DNA of 64,000 nt from Actinomycetes bacterium (GCA_021805205.1 JAJZFV010000028.1:1-64000); one strand, 5' to 3'; counted from the stretch's first letter, positions 47,452 to 56,605 are shown. Notes: a model not told the origin generated them from the sequence alone. Numbers and translations are program-made.

Positions 47452-47795
47452 GTTGGTCTATAGGCGAGGTTCTGTCTGGACCTAAGTCCGCGGTAGCCAT
47501 CCATCTAAGCGATCCACCAGAGGTATAGTAACGATATTTTAGGTCGCTACCTAGACGGGCCGCCTGATACCCCTACATGATCTTGCTTCGAGTGGGGTTT
47601 ACAAAGCCGCATTGATTGCTCATTGCGCTGGTGTGCTCTTAACACGCCTTTTCACCCTTACACCTTTCAGGTGCGGTATATTTTCTGTTGCACTTTCCGT
47701 CAGGTCGCCCTGCCTTCAGTAACGAAGCACTCTGCCCTATGAAGCCCCGACCTTCCTCAGAGGAAAATCCTCCGCGACTACCCGGCCAACTCAGC
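47447..47795 (-). ncRNA. rnpB: RNase P RNA
   Basis: Catalytic RNA that trims tRNA 5' ends. On the minus strand the universal pieces appear in order: GAGGAAGGTCGGGGC, ATAGGGCAG, ACAGAAAATATACCGC, GGTGAAAAGGCG, GAGCACACCAGC, GTAAACCCCACTCG and GACAGAACCTCGCC. P1 is GCTGAGTTGG (5') paired with CCAACTCAGC (3'), which sets the ends at 47795 and 47447. The length, about 349 nt, is normal for a type A RNA. P4 carries compensated changes from the consensus but keeps the bulged U. The 3' end overlaps the zinc-ribbon stop codon. Confidence 0.95.
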
Positions 47796-47805
47796 GATAC
47801 TGATC

Positions 47806-47833
47806 TTATTAGGTATCTAAAGTTTTGAACCAA
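47806..47833 (-). promoter_or_regulatory. putative rnpB promoter
   Basis: On the minus strand TTGGTT (47833-47828) and TAATAA (47811-47806) are 16 bases apart, placing transcription start near 47799, in agreement with the 5' end deduced from the P1 helix. Confidence 0.5.
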
Positions 47834-47892
47834 TTTTTACGACGAAATATATATCACTTACAGTGGTTTTTCTGATTTAATTTGTATCAAGC

Positions 47893-48474
47893 GTGAGATC
47901 CGGGGCCAGCTTGCTAGCAAGTGAAGTATTTACCGTCGTTTTGGAGGGTGCTCGAAAGGGTGATCGTGAAGATCTAGCAACCCTTTGGCGGTACTACAAC
48001 CCTGCAATCGTAAGGTATCTTTCAATTTTTGTCGGCAGTGATTGCGACGATGTTGCATCTGAGGCTTGGATTGCGATCGCTCGTTCCCTCCCCTCATTCG
48101 CAGGTGATGAAGAGTCGTTTCGCCGCTTTTCAATCGTCGTTGCCAAGCGGAAGGCTATCGACTACAGCAGGGGAGCCATCGTTAGAGAGAGGCGCAAGGA
48201 TCGCTTCTCAGTTGCATATGCGCGTGAGGAGGAGATAACGGTCCAAGAGGGTGGTACCGATAACTCGTCCGAGCTACTGAACCTTCTCAAAGTTCATTTA
48301 CCTCCTGAAGTTGCTGAAGTTATCTTTTTGAGGTACGTACTAGAGTTCGCCGTCTCTGAGGTGGCTGAGATCGTCTCGCGCAGCCCCGAGGCGGTAAGAA
48401 CGGCTTCGCATCGTGGACTTTCGCGCCTGCGCGATCGTTTACTTCGCGAGGATCTTGCCGATATTGGGATTTGA
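47893..48474 (+). CDS. ECF-type RNA polymerase sigma factor
   Basis: A 193-residue sigma-70 family protein with region 2 (~25-90, SDCDDVASEAWIAIARSLPSF) and region 4 (~135-190, HLPPEVAEVIFLRYV then SPEAVRTASHRGLSRLRDRL). It directs RNA polymerase to a dedicated promoter set, unidentified here. The GTG start at 47893 has only a weak ribosome site. It is followed at 240 bases by a membrane protein that may act as its partner or anti-sigma factor. Confidence 0.92.
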   Translation: MRSGASLLASEVFTVVLEGARKGDREDLATLWRYYNPAIVRYLSIFVGSDCDDVASEAWIAIARSLPSFAGDEESFRRFSIVVAKRKAIDYSRGAIVRERRKDRFSVAYAREEEITVQEGGTDNSSELLNLLKVHLPPEVAEVIFLRYVLEFAVSEVAEIVSRSPEAVRTASHRGLSRLRDRLLREDLADIGI

Positions 48475-48709
48475 TGGCTGGAGTTATTATGCAAAATCAC
48501 CGATATCCCGCCTCAAGGGTAGTGCAATTAGTTTCAGAGCGAATGAACGGAGCTTTTTCCGCCAACTCCACTACAGTTTCCTTCCTGCATTCCAAAACCT
48601 CAACGTCGCGGTTTTTGTGTACTTCTATTTGGTATGGCAGAGAATGGGAAAGATATTTTGTTTTTTTTGAAAAAGATGTAACGCCTCTTCAAATGAGAAC
48701 GTTTCTTTC

Positions 48710-49606
48710 ATGACTATGGAAAATTTCGGAGATCAACTAGAGAGTGAGTGGTTTCAATCGAATCCGACTGATGCTGATGGTTATGAAGGGTTCGAAGATT
48801 CGCCTGCCCAACCGCTTCACCAGCTCTTTAGTTCTCTCCGACATGAGATATCCGTTCCAGAGGGGTTGGTTCGTTCCGAACTCGTATCCCAGATGGAGGG
48901 TGAATTCCGAGCGATCGAAGATCGACCGGAAGTGGCTTTGAAAGGAAAGCGAATGATCATAAAGTTAATGACTTCAAAGGCGATCATCGGAGGAGCCGCA
49001 GCCGTTTTGGCAACAGGAACAGCCGCCGCCGCAGCGACTGGTTCGCTGCCCGGCCCAATTCAGCAAGCGATGTCTCTTACGGCTTCGGCGGTTGGAATTA
49101 CGATTCCGGTAAGTAGTGCATCGTCTACGCCCACAACAGTAGCGACAGCTCCAACCACGACAGTAGCTCCAACCACGACAGTAGCTCCAACCACGACAGT
49201 AGCTCCAACCACGACAGTAGCTCCAACCACGACGGTAGCTCCAACGACCACAGTTGCCTCTGTGCCGTCAACAACCTTGCCGGCCACTACAACGACGGTT
49301 GCGGCGGCACCCCCAACCACCGCAGCGGGGACAACGGTGGTAACTCTTACAGGGCCGCTTGCTAATAAATGTTCGTCTACAAATACGACTACAGCTGGAT
49401 CATCTACTAATGCGCGGAGTGGACCGGGTGTATCGGATTGCCAAACCGATGACCACCACGGAGATGGATCTGACGGATCGTCATCGTCGATAAGCGGTGA
49501 CGGCTCTTCGAGCGGAGATGGTTCGGCATCGGCGACGACATCTTCAGACTCCTCATCTACCTCGTCGACGGTTGCAAGCCAGGATGGCGGTGGATCTGAC
49601 GATTAA
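48710..49606 (+). CDS. membrane protein with Thr/Pro repeats, possible anti-sigma partner
   Basis: A 298-residue protein: an acidic cytosolic N-terminus (~1-85, with FSSLRHEISVPEGLVRSELV, recalling short anti-sigma-like segments), a membrane helix (~92-112, AIIGGAAAVLATGTAAAAA), then an extracytoplasmic region of APTTTV repeats (~140-185) and a Ser/Asp/Gly-rich tail. No catalytic motif. Position behind an ECF sigma gene suggests signalling across the membrane. Two cysteines (in NKCSST and VSDCQTD) could form a disulfide. Function is inferred only from context. Confidence 0.65.
   Translation: MTMENFGDQLESEWFQSNPTDADGYEGFEDSPAQPLHQLFSSLRHEISVPEGLVRSELVSQMEGEFRAIEDRPEVALKGKRMIIKLMTSKAIIGGAAAVLATGTAAAAATGSLPGPIQQAMSLTASAVGITIPVSSASSTPTTVATAPTTTVAPTTTVAPTTTVAPTTTVAPTTTVAPTTTVASVPSTTLPATTTTVAAAPPTTAAGTTVVTLTGPLANKCSSTNTTTAGSSTNARSGPGVSDCQTDDHHGDGSDGSSSSISGDGSSSGDGSASATTSSDSSSTSSTVASQDGGGSDD
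49148..49237 (+). repeat. 18-bp tandem repeat encoding APTTTV
   Basis: Five consecutive 18-base units, GCTCCAACCACGACAGTA, the last with one change (ACGGTA), each encoding Ala-Pro-Thr-Thr-Thr-Val. A diverged sixth copy follows. Copy number may vary by slippage without breaking the frame. Confidence 0.9.
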
Positions 49607-49650
49607 AGAAAGGAGCAATTGAGTCAACATTTGGATCTTCCTAGCGTCTA

Positions 49651-49684
49651 AAGGTGGTGGATGAGTTAACTCATCCACCACCTT
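49651..49684. terminator. bidirectional palindromic terminator
   Basis: A 34-base perfect palindrome (arm AAGGTGGTGGATGAGTT, centre GTTAAC) between the convergent membrane protein gene and purE. Confidence 0.7.
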
Positions 49685-49686
49685 GT

Positions 49687-50190
49687 CTATTGGTGACCTC
49701 TGTTCTGTTGATCCAGGAGTGCGGCGTCCTTTTCTAATGAGATTTGGCGGTTTTTATCTTGGTACTTCTCCAGTTTCGATGCTATGACCGAGTCGTTTAC
49801 CGATAGTATCCGGGCTGCTAAAAGTGCGGCGTTAGTAGCATTGTCTATCGCTACAGTAGCAACCGGAATGCCCCGCGGCATCTGAACTATAGCTAGGAGT
49901 GAGTCGAGGCCGTCTAGATGCTTTAGGGAAACTGGCACGCCAATCACTGGAAGTGTGGTTGCGGCAGCGATCATTCCTGGAAGGTGAGCGGCTCCTCCTG
50001 CACCGGCAATGATCACTTTTACGCCGTTGCCGCGCGCTTCTTTGGCGAAGCTGAGCATCTCGAAGGGAGTGCGGTGAGCGGATAGAATTCGAAGTTCAGA
50101 GTTGACCGCTAGTTCTGTTAGAACGTCTCGCGCGGTAGACATTACGGGCAGATCCGAATCGGATCCCATGGCAATTACGACGTCGCTCAA
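49687..50190 (-). CDS. purE: N5-carboxyaminoimidazole ribonucleotide mutase PurE
   Basis: A 167-residue class I PurE that converts N5-CAIR to CAIR in purine synthesis. Signatures: [27 protein letters not shown] and PVIGVPV. The TTG start at 50190 has GGAGAG upstream. Its usual partner purK lies 1.7 kb away on the same strand, separated by an opposing diguanylate cyclase gene. Confidence 0.97.
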   Translation of the reverse strand: MSDVVIAMGSDSDLPVMSTARDVLTELAVNSELRILSAHRTPFEMLSFAKEARGNGVKVIIAGAGGAAHLPGMIAAATTLPVIGVPVSLKHLDGLDSLLAIVQMPRGIPVATVAIDNATNAALLAARILSVNDSVIASKLEKYQDKNRQISLEKDAALLDQQNRGHQ

Positions 50191-50268
50191 TTTTTACTCT
50201 CCATTGGCTAAGGCAGATAGCTCTCACTATAGGAGGATTAGCCGCCGCTAGTTATCAGACTTATTTGC

Positions 50269-51936
50269 GTGAGGTCATTTTGCGGAACTCAAATTGTGAA
50301 AGGCAATGCATTTTATTGGATGGATCTAAATAATTGCGCTTATTGGTCGATGATAGTGCGAAAGAGCTTCCTAAATCGCTACGGAGGGTGGTTAATCTCA
50401 TTGAAGTCGCTTGGCGGTATACAGCTTCTATATGCGCGCATCCCTAGTGAACGGCGACGAGATGGTCGCCTTGGAAGCGTGCTTTTGCTGATTCAGAATC
50501 TAATTCTGCTCCTTGCTTCCCCATTGCTTCACTACCATGGCGCCAAGTACGCCCCTATTTTGACCGTAATAGCTATATTTTCTTCGATTGGCATTATTGG
50601 CCTGAAGGTACCTTGGGAGAAACTTGACCATCGAGCCAATGCGATAATCTCCATTTCGCTCTTTGCCGAAGTAGCTTCGGTCAGCCCTCAGCTAAGGGGT
50701 AGCACTGCAATACTTCCAATACTGCTCTTGGCCGGCTTCTTCTACGCTGGTCTAGTTCAGGATCCGCGATTATTAGCACTCAATAGCACCATTGCAATTT
50801 TGGCGATCCTTTTCTATTTGTCTACGGACTCTTTTACGAATTGGGTTATTGTTGGCCCACTTACCACACTCGCTGGACTTGCTATCGCTGGAGCTTTGAT
50901 CCACAACCGCATCGCCATAGAGAAAGACAATCGTATAATGAGTTGGCAATTGGCTTCGATGAGCGAAGTAGGGTCAACTGCAATTGCCTTTGATACTTTG
51001 GCTTACGTCGCTTCGTCCTGTAACCAATTTCTAAATGGCAGCGGTGGAGTGGCAGCTACTTGGTTGCTGGGTCAGCAATCAACTGAAGTATTGGTGTCGA
51101 CCTCATTCAACGGTACAGATTTAGCAAATCTCGTGACTCCAGAGCTTGTAAATGGCGCTGGAAAAGAGTCAGGTTTTTATATCGCTGCTATGAGCAATGA
51201 GTATCTTTTTGTTGAGAATGCATCGCTGTCGAAACTTGACCGCAGGGCCCACGTTATCTTCAACTACTCAACCGTAATTTTTTTCCCCTTGCGTCTTAGT
51301 TCCTATCGCCTCGGAGCGGTAGCGGTCTATTGGAATAGGTGGACCCCTCGCCCTAGCGAAGAGGTGATTCTAGCGATAAAGGCGTTTCTCAACGAAGCAT
51401 CTCGTATTATTGGGGCGCAGTTGGATCGTGAAGATTTGACAGAGCGTTTGGCGGTCGATGAATTGACAAAGCTTCAAAACCGTAGGAGCTTCTTTACCGC
51501 CCTGAATGCAATGGATACAGGGGACTCGGTGGTCTTTTTGGACCTAGATAACTTTAAGATGCTAAACGATACCCTTGGCCACTCCGAGGGTGACAGGGAG
51601 TTGAAAAGGCTAGGACAGGTTCTGAAAAAGATGAATCGCCCGGGTGACGTGGCTGCGCGTTACGGCGGTGAGGAGTTCGTACTGTTGCTAAAGAATTCGG
51701 ATGAGTTGGATGCTCGGCTGAAGGTGGAGCAGATACGAGAAGCTTGGTCGAAGGTCGGCCGAGTAACGTTTTCGGCGGGAATCGCAACGATGGTTGAAGG
51801 ATCGAACTCCGCAGCGGTCCTCATATGTGCCGATCGCGCCATGTATATGGCCAAGGCTAAAGGACGAAATCGAACTGAAACCGAGGGTCTATCTGAGTCG
51901 GAGTCCGATGGAGGTGGCGACTTCCTTAGTTTGTGA
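50269..51936 (+). CDS. membrane diguanylate cyclase (GGDEF)
   Basis: A c-di-GMP synthase of up to 555 residues. About six membrane helices (~70-220), a GAF-like middle region (~230-385), and a C-terminal GGDEF domain with RYGGEEFVLLL. The inhibitory I-site is intact, RPGD five residues before GGEEF, and FLDLDNFKMLND holds the metal-binding Asp. The start is uncertain: GTG 50269 or one of two downstream ATGs before residue 30. The 3' end overlaps purK by 11 bases, tail to tail. No c-di-GMP phosphodiesterase is nearby. Confidence 0.92.
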   Translation: MRSFCGTQIVKGNAFYWMDLNNCAYWSMIVRKSFLNRYGGWLISLKSLGGIQLLYARIPSERRRDGRLGSVLLLIQNLILLLASPLLHYHGAKYAPILTVIAIFSSIGIIGLKVPWEKLDHRANAIISISLFAEVASVSPQLRGSTAILPILLLAGFFYAGLVQDPRLLALNSTIAILAILFYLSTDSFTNWVIVGPLTTLAGLAIAGALIHNRIAIEKDNRIMSWQLASMSEVGSTAIAFDTLAYVASSCNQFLNGSGGVAATWLLGQQSTEVLVSTSFNGTDLANLVTPELVNGAGKESGFYIAAMSNEYLFVENASLSKLDRRAHVIFNYSTVIFFPLRLSSYRLGAVAVYWNRWTPRPSEEVILAIKAFLNEASRIIGAQLDREDLTERLAVDELTKLQNRRSFFTALNAMDTGDSVVFLDLDNFKMLNDTLGHSEGDRELKRLGQVLKKMNRPGDVAARYGGEEFVLLLKNSDELDARLKVEQIREAWSKVGRVTFSAGIATMVEGSNSAAVLICADRAMYMAKAKGRNRTETEGLSESESDGGGDFLSL

Positions 51937-53056
51937 CTCCTAAAAAGAGATTACGAGCTCTCCGAGCCTCTTCGATGGTTTCCTTTGCGTTATCACCAAC
52001 CGCAGTAATGTGTCCAATCTTACGACGGCTTCTATTTTCCTTGCCGTAGAGGTGTAAATGAACCCCTTCGACTTCGAGGGCCGCAATGCGCCCCGACTCT
52101 TGATCGAGTTCCCCTTCTACGCCAATCAAGTTGGCCATGGTAGCGGCTTTAAATTGCGGCGCAACGCTACCTATCGGAAGCGAGCAGACGGCGCGCACGT
52201 GATTTTCGAACTGCGACGTCACCATCGCCTCGATAGTGAGGTGGCCGCTGTTGTGAGGTCGGGGTGCTAGTTCGTTGACGATGACTTCTCCGTCTCTCGT
52301 CAAAAACATCTCAACAGCTAGGACTCCTACACTTCCGACGGCGTTTGCGACGGCCTCTGCAATCTGTTGTGCCCGCTGTGCAACGAAATTAGATACGTGG
52401 ACCGGAAAGTAAACCTCGGAGCACATCTGCTGCTCTTGAAGGGTCTCTAGGAGAGGGTAACTCTTGATATTGCCCGCTTTGTCGCGAACCACGATAATCG
52501 ATAGCTCCTTTTCAATCTCGACCATCTCCTCTACCACCACCTCAAAGTCGGCTGGTAGGTGCACTTGGAGTTGGTCTAGGTCGCTGTTGGAATTTACTTC
52601 AAATACTCCCCGGCCATCGTATCCACCGAAAGATGACTTGACTATAACCGGGAGTCCGATTCGGTTGATAGCTCTACGCAGTTGGGTGATGTTGGTAGCG
52701 ATCTCAAATTTTGGAGCGGGAAGGCCTAAATCCAGCATCAACTTCCGGCAGGTGGCCTTGCGCGAAGAAAGCTCTAAGGTATCCGGAGAAGGAAATACCT
52801 TCGTGGCATAGCCACTTAAGGACCTAAGGATTTTGGCCTCGATGACTTCATGGTCGAACGTGACGAAGTCGCAGCCGTCGATGAATCTCTGTAGATTCGG
52901 GGCATCAAACGCGGGAACTGTAGTTGACGAAGTCGCATAGCGCGGCGCAGCTGTATCTGACTGCGAAGCAAGGACGTCTACCTCAATGCCGAGTGAAATT
53001 GCCGCTTGAATCATCATCTGTGCAAGTTGGCCGCCACCAACTATTCCTAGTCGCAT
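51926..53056 (-). CDS. purK: N5-carboxyaminoimidazole ribonucleotide synthase PurK
   Basis: A 376-residue ATP-grasp enzyme that carboxylates AIR with bicarbonate. It begins MRLGIVGGGQLAQMM, has the ATP-grasp blocks PVIVKSSFGGYDGRGVF and EVIVNELAPRPHNSGH, and normal length. ATG start. It overlaps the convergent cyclase gene by 11 bases. It works together with purE further along the strand. Confidence 0.97.
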   Translation of the reverse strand: MRLGIVGGGQLAQMMIQAAISLGIEVDVLASQSDTAAPRYATSSTTVPAFDAPNLQRFIDGCDFVTFDHEVIEAKILRSLSGYATKVFPSPDTLELSSRKATCRKLMLDLGLPAPKFEIATNITQLRRAINRIGLPVIVKSSFGGYDGRGVFEVNSNSDLDQLQVHLPADFEVVVEEMVEIEKELSIIVVRDKAGNIKSYPLLETLQEQQMCSEVYFPVHVSNFVAQRAQQIAEAVANAVGSVGVLAVEMFLTRDGEVIVNELAPRPHNSGHLTIEAMVTSQFENHVRAVCSLPIGSVAPQFKAATMANLIGVEGELDQESGRIAALEVEGVHLHLYGKENRSRRKIGHITAVGDNAKETIEEARRARNLFLGVTN

Positions 53057-53111
53057 CTAATCCCTACCTTTTGCAAAACAATCTAATGAATATCTAGGGG
53101 TGTTTAAGCGT

Positions 53112-53134
53112 AGGCGTAGCCTAGGCGGACGCCT
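53112..53134 (-). terminator. possible terminator after glpK
   Basis: AGGCGT and ACGCCT form a short GC-rich stem with an 11-base loop that includes CCTAGG, just downstream of glpK on the minus strand. There is no T-run. Confidence 0.35.
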
Positions 53135-53157
53135 GAAAAGCTATATAATCTACGATG

Positions 53158-54621
53158 CTAGAAGGAGATTGAGGAGAGCTCTGGTATCGAACCCTGGGCC
53201 CTGTTGCGGGCAGAGAGCCAATCCTCACGGCGCTGCAGATACTGTTTTGACTCTCTTTCGTAGATGGGATTTACTATTTGGCGTCTAGCTTCGATCTTTC
53301 TAAAGAGCTGTGGGAAAGATCCCAAGTCGCCTTTTGCGAAGGCTAAGGCACTAGCGCCAATGGTTGTTGCCTCTTTCTCAGGTGAAATCGCAATTTTTAG
53401 ACCTAGGTTGTCGGCGACTAGTTCAATGAATGGTTTATTGACTGTCATTCCTCCGTCGGCATAGATTACCTCGGGAACTAAGCCACTTTCGATAATTGCG
53501 GCGCTCAATAGATCGTTGGTAAGTGCTGCGATACCATCTAGAACCGCTGCAACTATTTCGGTCCTGGAGTCTCCCAGGGTCAAATTTTCAAAAAGACTAC
53601 GTGCTCCAAAGTCCCAAATAGGAGTTCCGAGTCCGGAGGGGGCTGGAACAAAGGTCGCCTTAGAGTAGTCCCTGAAGTTGCGGGAAAAGTTCGAAGCTTC
53701 TTGATAGCCTGATATGACTCCGAGGTCTATGAGCCAATCAATACAACCACCTGAGCCAAGCGAGAGGGCCTCAAAGCCCCAACCTATCTCCTTCCCGTTG
53801 GAGTATGTGACGATCGGAAACGTTCCATTGTCACTCCTGTGAGCCGATTTAGGCCTCCTTGTTCCCATGCTGGTATCGAGTATGGTTCCCGTACCAAATG
53901 TAACCTTGGTTGCACCGGGGGTAGTCGCATTTTGTCCAAGAAGGCTGGCCTGCTGGTCGCCGATGGCCACAACAATCTCATACTGCCTACCGCCATAGTC
54001 GTAACTTCCGTAGCTTCCATAGGTACTATGGATCTCTGGAAGTTGTTCTAAGGATATGGAACAGTCTTTGAGTAACTCAGTTGAGTAGGTGAGGTCTAAG
54101 CTCTCGATAAATCCAGCGGTGGCAGCGTTGGTGTAGTCAGTCGCAAAGGTACTACCGCTTGTGAGGATAAAGATGGCCAAGGTATCGAGGGTTGCAAAGC
54201 GTAGACTCGCCGCTAATGAGGGGTCGAGACTTGCAAGGTACATCGCCTTGGTGACCGCCTGGTTAGGGGCGATTCGGTGACCCTTAGAGGATAGCTCTAA
54301 ACAAAGTGGAGACGTTCGTAGGTCCATCCACGAAAGTATTGGACCATATCCAACCCCGTCCCTACCTATGGCAGCTGTGGTAGCTCGCTGATTGGTGACT
54401 ACGATCTCTGCTTCGTCACGTCCAATTCGCTCCAATGCTCCGTTAGTCACGAGAAGGAGGCTCTCTTTGAACTCTTGGTGACCATATTCAACGAAGTTAG
54501 CTACTGGACTTAGCCGCGTGAATGCCTTTGTGAACTGAGCTTCTATCTCTAGTTCTTCATTTACGATACTCGCTCGAATCGAAGAGGATCCAATGTCGAT
54601 CGCCACTACCTTTTTCGCCAC
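53158..54621 (-). CDS. glpK: FGGY-family glycerol kinase
   Basis: A 487-residue FGGY kinase that phosphorylates glycerol to glycerol 3-phosphate. N-terminal IDIGSSSIRASIV (phosphate loop), VTNQRATTAAI (similar to the glycerol kinase NQRETT), GDQQASLLGQ and GTGTILDTSMG, and the C-terminal YADGGMTVNKPF support the assignment; the sequence is divergent. GTG start two bases after the glpD stop, so translation is coupled. No glpF uptake gene is visible. Confidence 0.85.
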   Translation of the reverse strand: MAKKVVAIDIGSSSIRASIVNEELEIEAQFTKAFTRLSPVANFVEYGHQEFKESLLLVTNGALERIGRDEAEIVVTNQRATTAAIGRDGVGYGPILSWMDLRTSPLCLELSSKGHRIAPNQAVTKAMYLASLDPSLAASLRFATLDTLAIFILTSGSTFATDYTNAATAGFIESLDLTYSTELLKDCSISLEQLPEIHSTYGSYGSYDYGGRQYEIVVAIGDQQASLLGQNATTPGATKVTFGTGTILDTSMGTRRPKSAHRSDNGTFPIVTYSNGKEIGWGFEALSLGSGGCIDWLIDLGVISGYQEASNFSRNFRDYSKATFVPAPSGLGTPIWDFGARSLFENLTLGDSRTEIVAAVLDGIAALTNDLLSAAIIESGLVPEVIYADGGMTVNKPFIELVADNLGLKIAISPEKEATTIGASALAFAKGDLGSFPQLFRKIEARRQIVNPIYERESKQYLQRREDWLSARNRAQGSIPELSSISF

Positions 54622-54623
54622 AG

Positions 54624-56234
54624 TTACTTTGCCCCAAGCTGCTCACGGAGTTCTTCCTTTAGAGGAAGGTTCTTCTCCAGCTCCCTTAGGACCTCTTCAA
54701 CTTGAATTTCGGCATCTTCTTTCGAGAGAATAGAGGAGTCGACGAGGTAGCTAGCTATCTCGTTTGCTAATTTGTAGCTGAGCAGTTGGTCGTAGATTCC
54801 AATCCTGCTCCTACGAAAGATGATATCTGCGATGGTGACGCTCCAACCATCTGTAATTGCTTCATCGATGAGCTCTTTTGCCAATAGATCTGATCTCTGA
54901 AGATTGCCAAAGTCGCTAAGAGCTCTAGGTATCGCTAGCCGCTGAGAGATTGAAGTCGTCTTTTTTGCCAAGAACTTGTCGATCTCATCGACTACGTCAA
55001 CTGCCATCTTGCGATAGGTGGTGAGTTTGCCACCAGTTACTGTAACCATGCCGTCGTTGGAGATGATCTTGTGGCGACGTGAAAGGTCTTTGGTGCGCTC
55101 AGCAAGCTTTTCACCACTTCTTTCGGCGATCAATGGTCGTACTCCAACCCATCCGCCGGTCACATCTGACGCCGTGAGTTTGGCGTCGAGGTTTCCGTTC
55201 ACTCCCGCGAGAAGGTATTCAACGTCTTCGACTTCGGTCCGAACCAGATTGCTTCCAAGATCGGTATCCGTAGTACCAACGTAGGTGTACTTCCCATTGG
55301 GGATTACGAAGATGGTTCTACTATCGCCGTCGACGGGTAGAACCATCGCACATGAGGTGGGTAGCTTCTCGGCTGGAACAACTATGTGCACCCCCTTCGA
55401 TGGTCTAATAGAGATAGTCGATTCGACATTTGCCCGTTCTAGTAGATCGGTGGCCCATGCTCCGGTCGCATTGACAACGCTTTTAGCACCAATAACAAAG
55501 TCTAACCCTGTGGTGCGGTCCTTTACCTTCACCACGTAGTTGGAGGTACCTTTACTTATTGCCGAAGAGTCGCTAGCTGCGATCTCGCTACCGTTCGCAA
55601 CCGCAACCGATATCTTTGAAGGGTAACTCTCGAGAGATGTTACCTCGACGTAATTTAGAGCAACCGCCCCATAGGATTTCTGGGCCACCTTTAGAACGTT
55701 TAGGGTTAGTTCGCTGTCGTCACATCGAGCATCGGGATAGATGTATGCAGCCTTGAACTTCGAGGCTTTCAACCTTGGGAAGATCCCCTTGGCGTGGCCA
55801 ACTGTTATCTTTTTGTGGAATCTACCAATTCGAAATCCTCCAGTTAGGTCATATCCAGTTAGGGCAAATCGCATTGCTGGGGATCCAAGAGGCGAAAAGA
55901 AGGGCCGCTTGGCATCGATGAGTAGAACGAAATCTAAGTAGCTGGCTAGCTCTGGTGCGTTCTTGAGAAGGAGCGTCCTCTCTCTGAGGTTTTCGTATAC
56001 GAGCGCGATCTCTCCCTGGGCCAGATAGCGAAGTCCACCGTGGATTAATTTGGAGGATGCACTTGAAGTTCCGGAAGAAAAGTCTCCCTTTTCAACCAGC
56101 ACGGCCTTGTATCCCCTTGAAGTGGCTTCTAGAAGAGCGCCGGCCCCAGTTATGCCACCACCAATGATTACAACGTCGAACCTTTCATTAATTGCACGTT
56201 CAATGTCGGCTTTGCGTCGTTCCGTTACGATCAT
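54624..56234 (-). CDS. glpD: glycerol-3-phosphate dehydrogenase
   Basis: A flavoprotein of about 536 residues oxidising glycerol 3-phosphate to dihydroxyacetone phosphate and reducing quinone. FAD motif DVVIIGGGITGAGALLEA, then SSASSKLIHGGLRYLAQGE, VRPLI and TVTGGKLTTYRKMA are GlpD signatures. ATG 56234 is preferred; a frame from 56315 adds 27 unconserved residues. It forms an operon with glpK two bases downstream and is divergent from rubrerythrin over about 370 bases of leader. Confidence 0.95.
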   Translation of the reverse strand: MIVTERRKADIERAINERFDVVIIGGGITGAGALLEATSRGYKAVLVEKGDFSSGTSSASSKLIHGGLRYLAQGEIALVYENLRERTLLLKNAPELASYLDFVLLIDAKRPFFSPLGSPAMRFALTGYDLTGGFRIGRFHKKITVGHAKGIFPRLKASKFKAAYIYPDARCDDSELTLNVLKVAQKSYGAVALNYVEVTSLESYPSKISVAVANGSEIAASDSSAISKGTSNYVVKVKDRTTGLDFVIGAKSVVNATGAWATDLLERANVESTISIRPSKGVHIVVPAEKLPTSCAMVLPVDGDSRTIFVIPNGKYTYVGTTDTDLGSNLVRTEVEDVEYLLAGVNGNLDAKLTASDVTGGWVGVRPLIAERSGEKLAERTKDLSRRHKIISNDGMVTVTGGKLTTYRKMAVDVVDEIDKFLAKKTTSISQRLAIPRALSDFGNLQRSDLLAKELIDEAITDGWSVTIADIIFRRSRIGIYDQLLSYKLANEIASYLVDSSILSKEDAEIQVEEVLRELEKNLPLKEELREQLGAK

Positions 56235-56605
56235 CTTTTGATTCGCCTCAATCTCTAGCACCCGAGGGTGATAACTAACTGGGCTAACTTTGGATGAGGT
56301 AGAGCCACACTTCATTATGGGTCAGATCGAGTACCTTGAGGTACAGTTCGGCCAGCCCCTTTGAATTGCAAAAGGTTCCTCACGTAGTTAGCTTCAAAGT
56401 TCGTACTTACCCATCATTGCCGCTGTTTGCAAATCGCTTGCAGTGGCAAAAGTACTCCCTCATTAACTTATTACAAATGTCACAGTCAAAGTGCAATATT
56501 AGGATTTTCACCCCGCTACTATCCCTAATGACAAAATTATGCATGGTAAGGAATAACTACTGTGCTTAATATGATCTACTCATGGAGTTTTGAAAAAGGA
56601 GAATC

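Noticed and set aside
47639-47833. 64-residue minus-strand reading frame
   Set aside because: It lies within the RNase P RNA gene on the same strand; the sequence is explained by the RNA.
49148-49237. Short regularly spaced repeats resembling a CRISPR array
   Set aside because: The units are contiguous 18-mers without spacers and encode protein repeats in frame.
49060-49320. 86-residue minus-strand frame rich in VVVGAT repeats
   Set aside because: It is the antisense of the 18-bp APTTTV repeat in the sigma-linked membrane protein.
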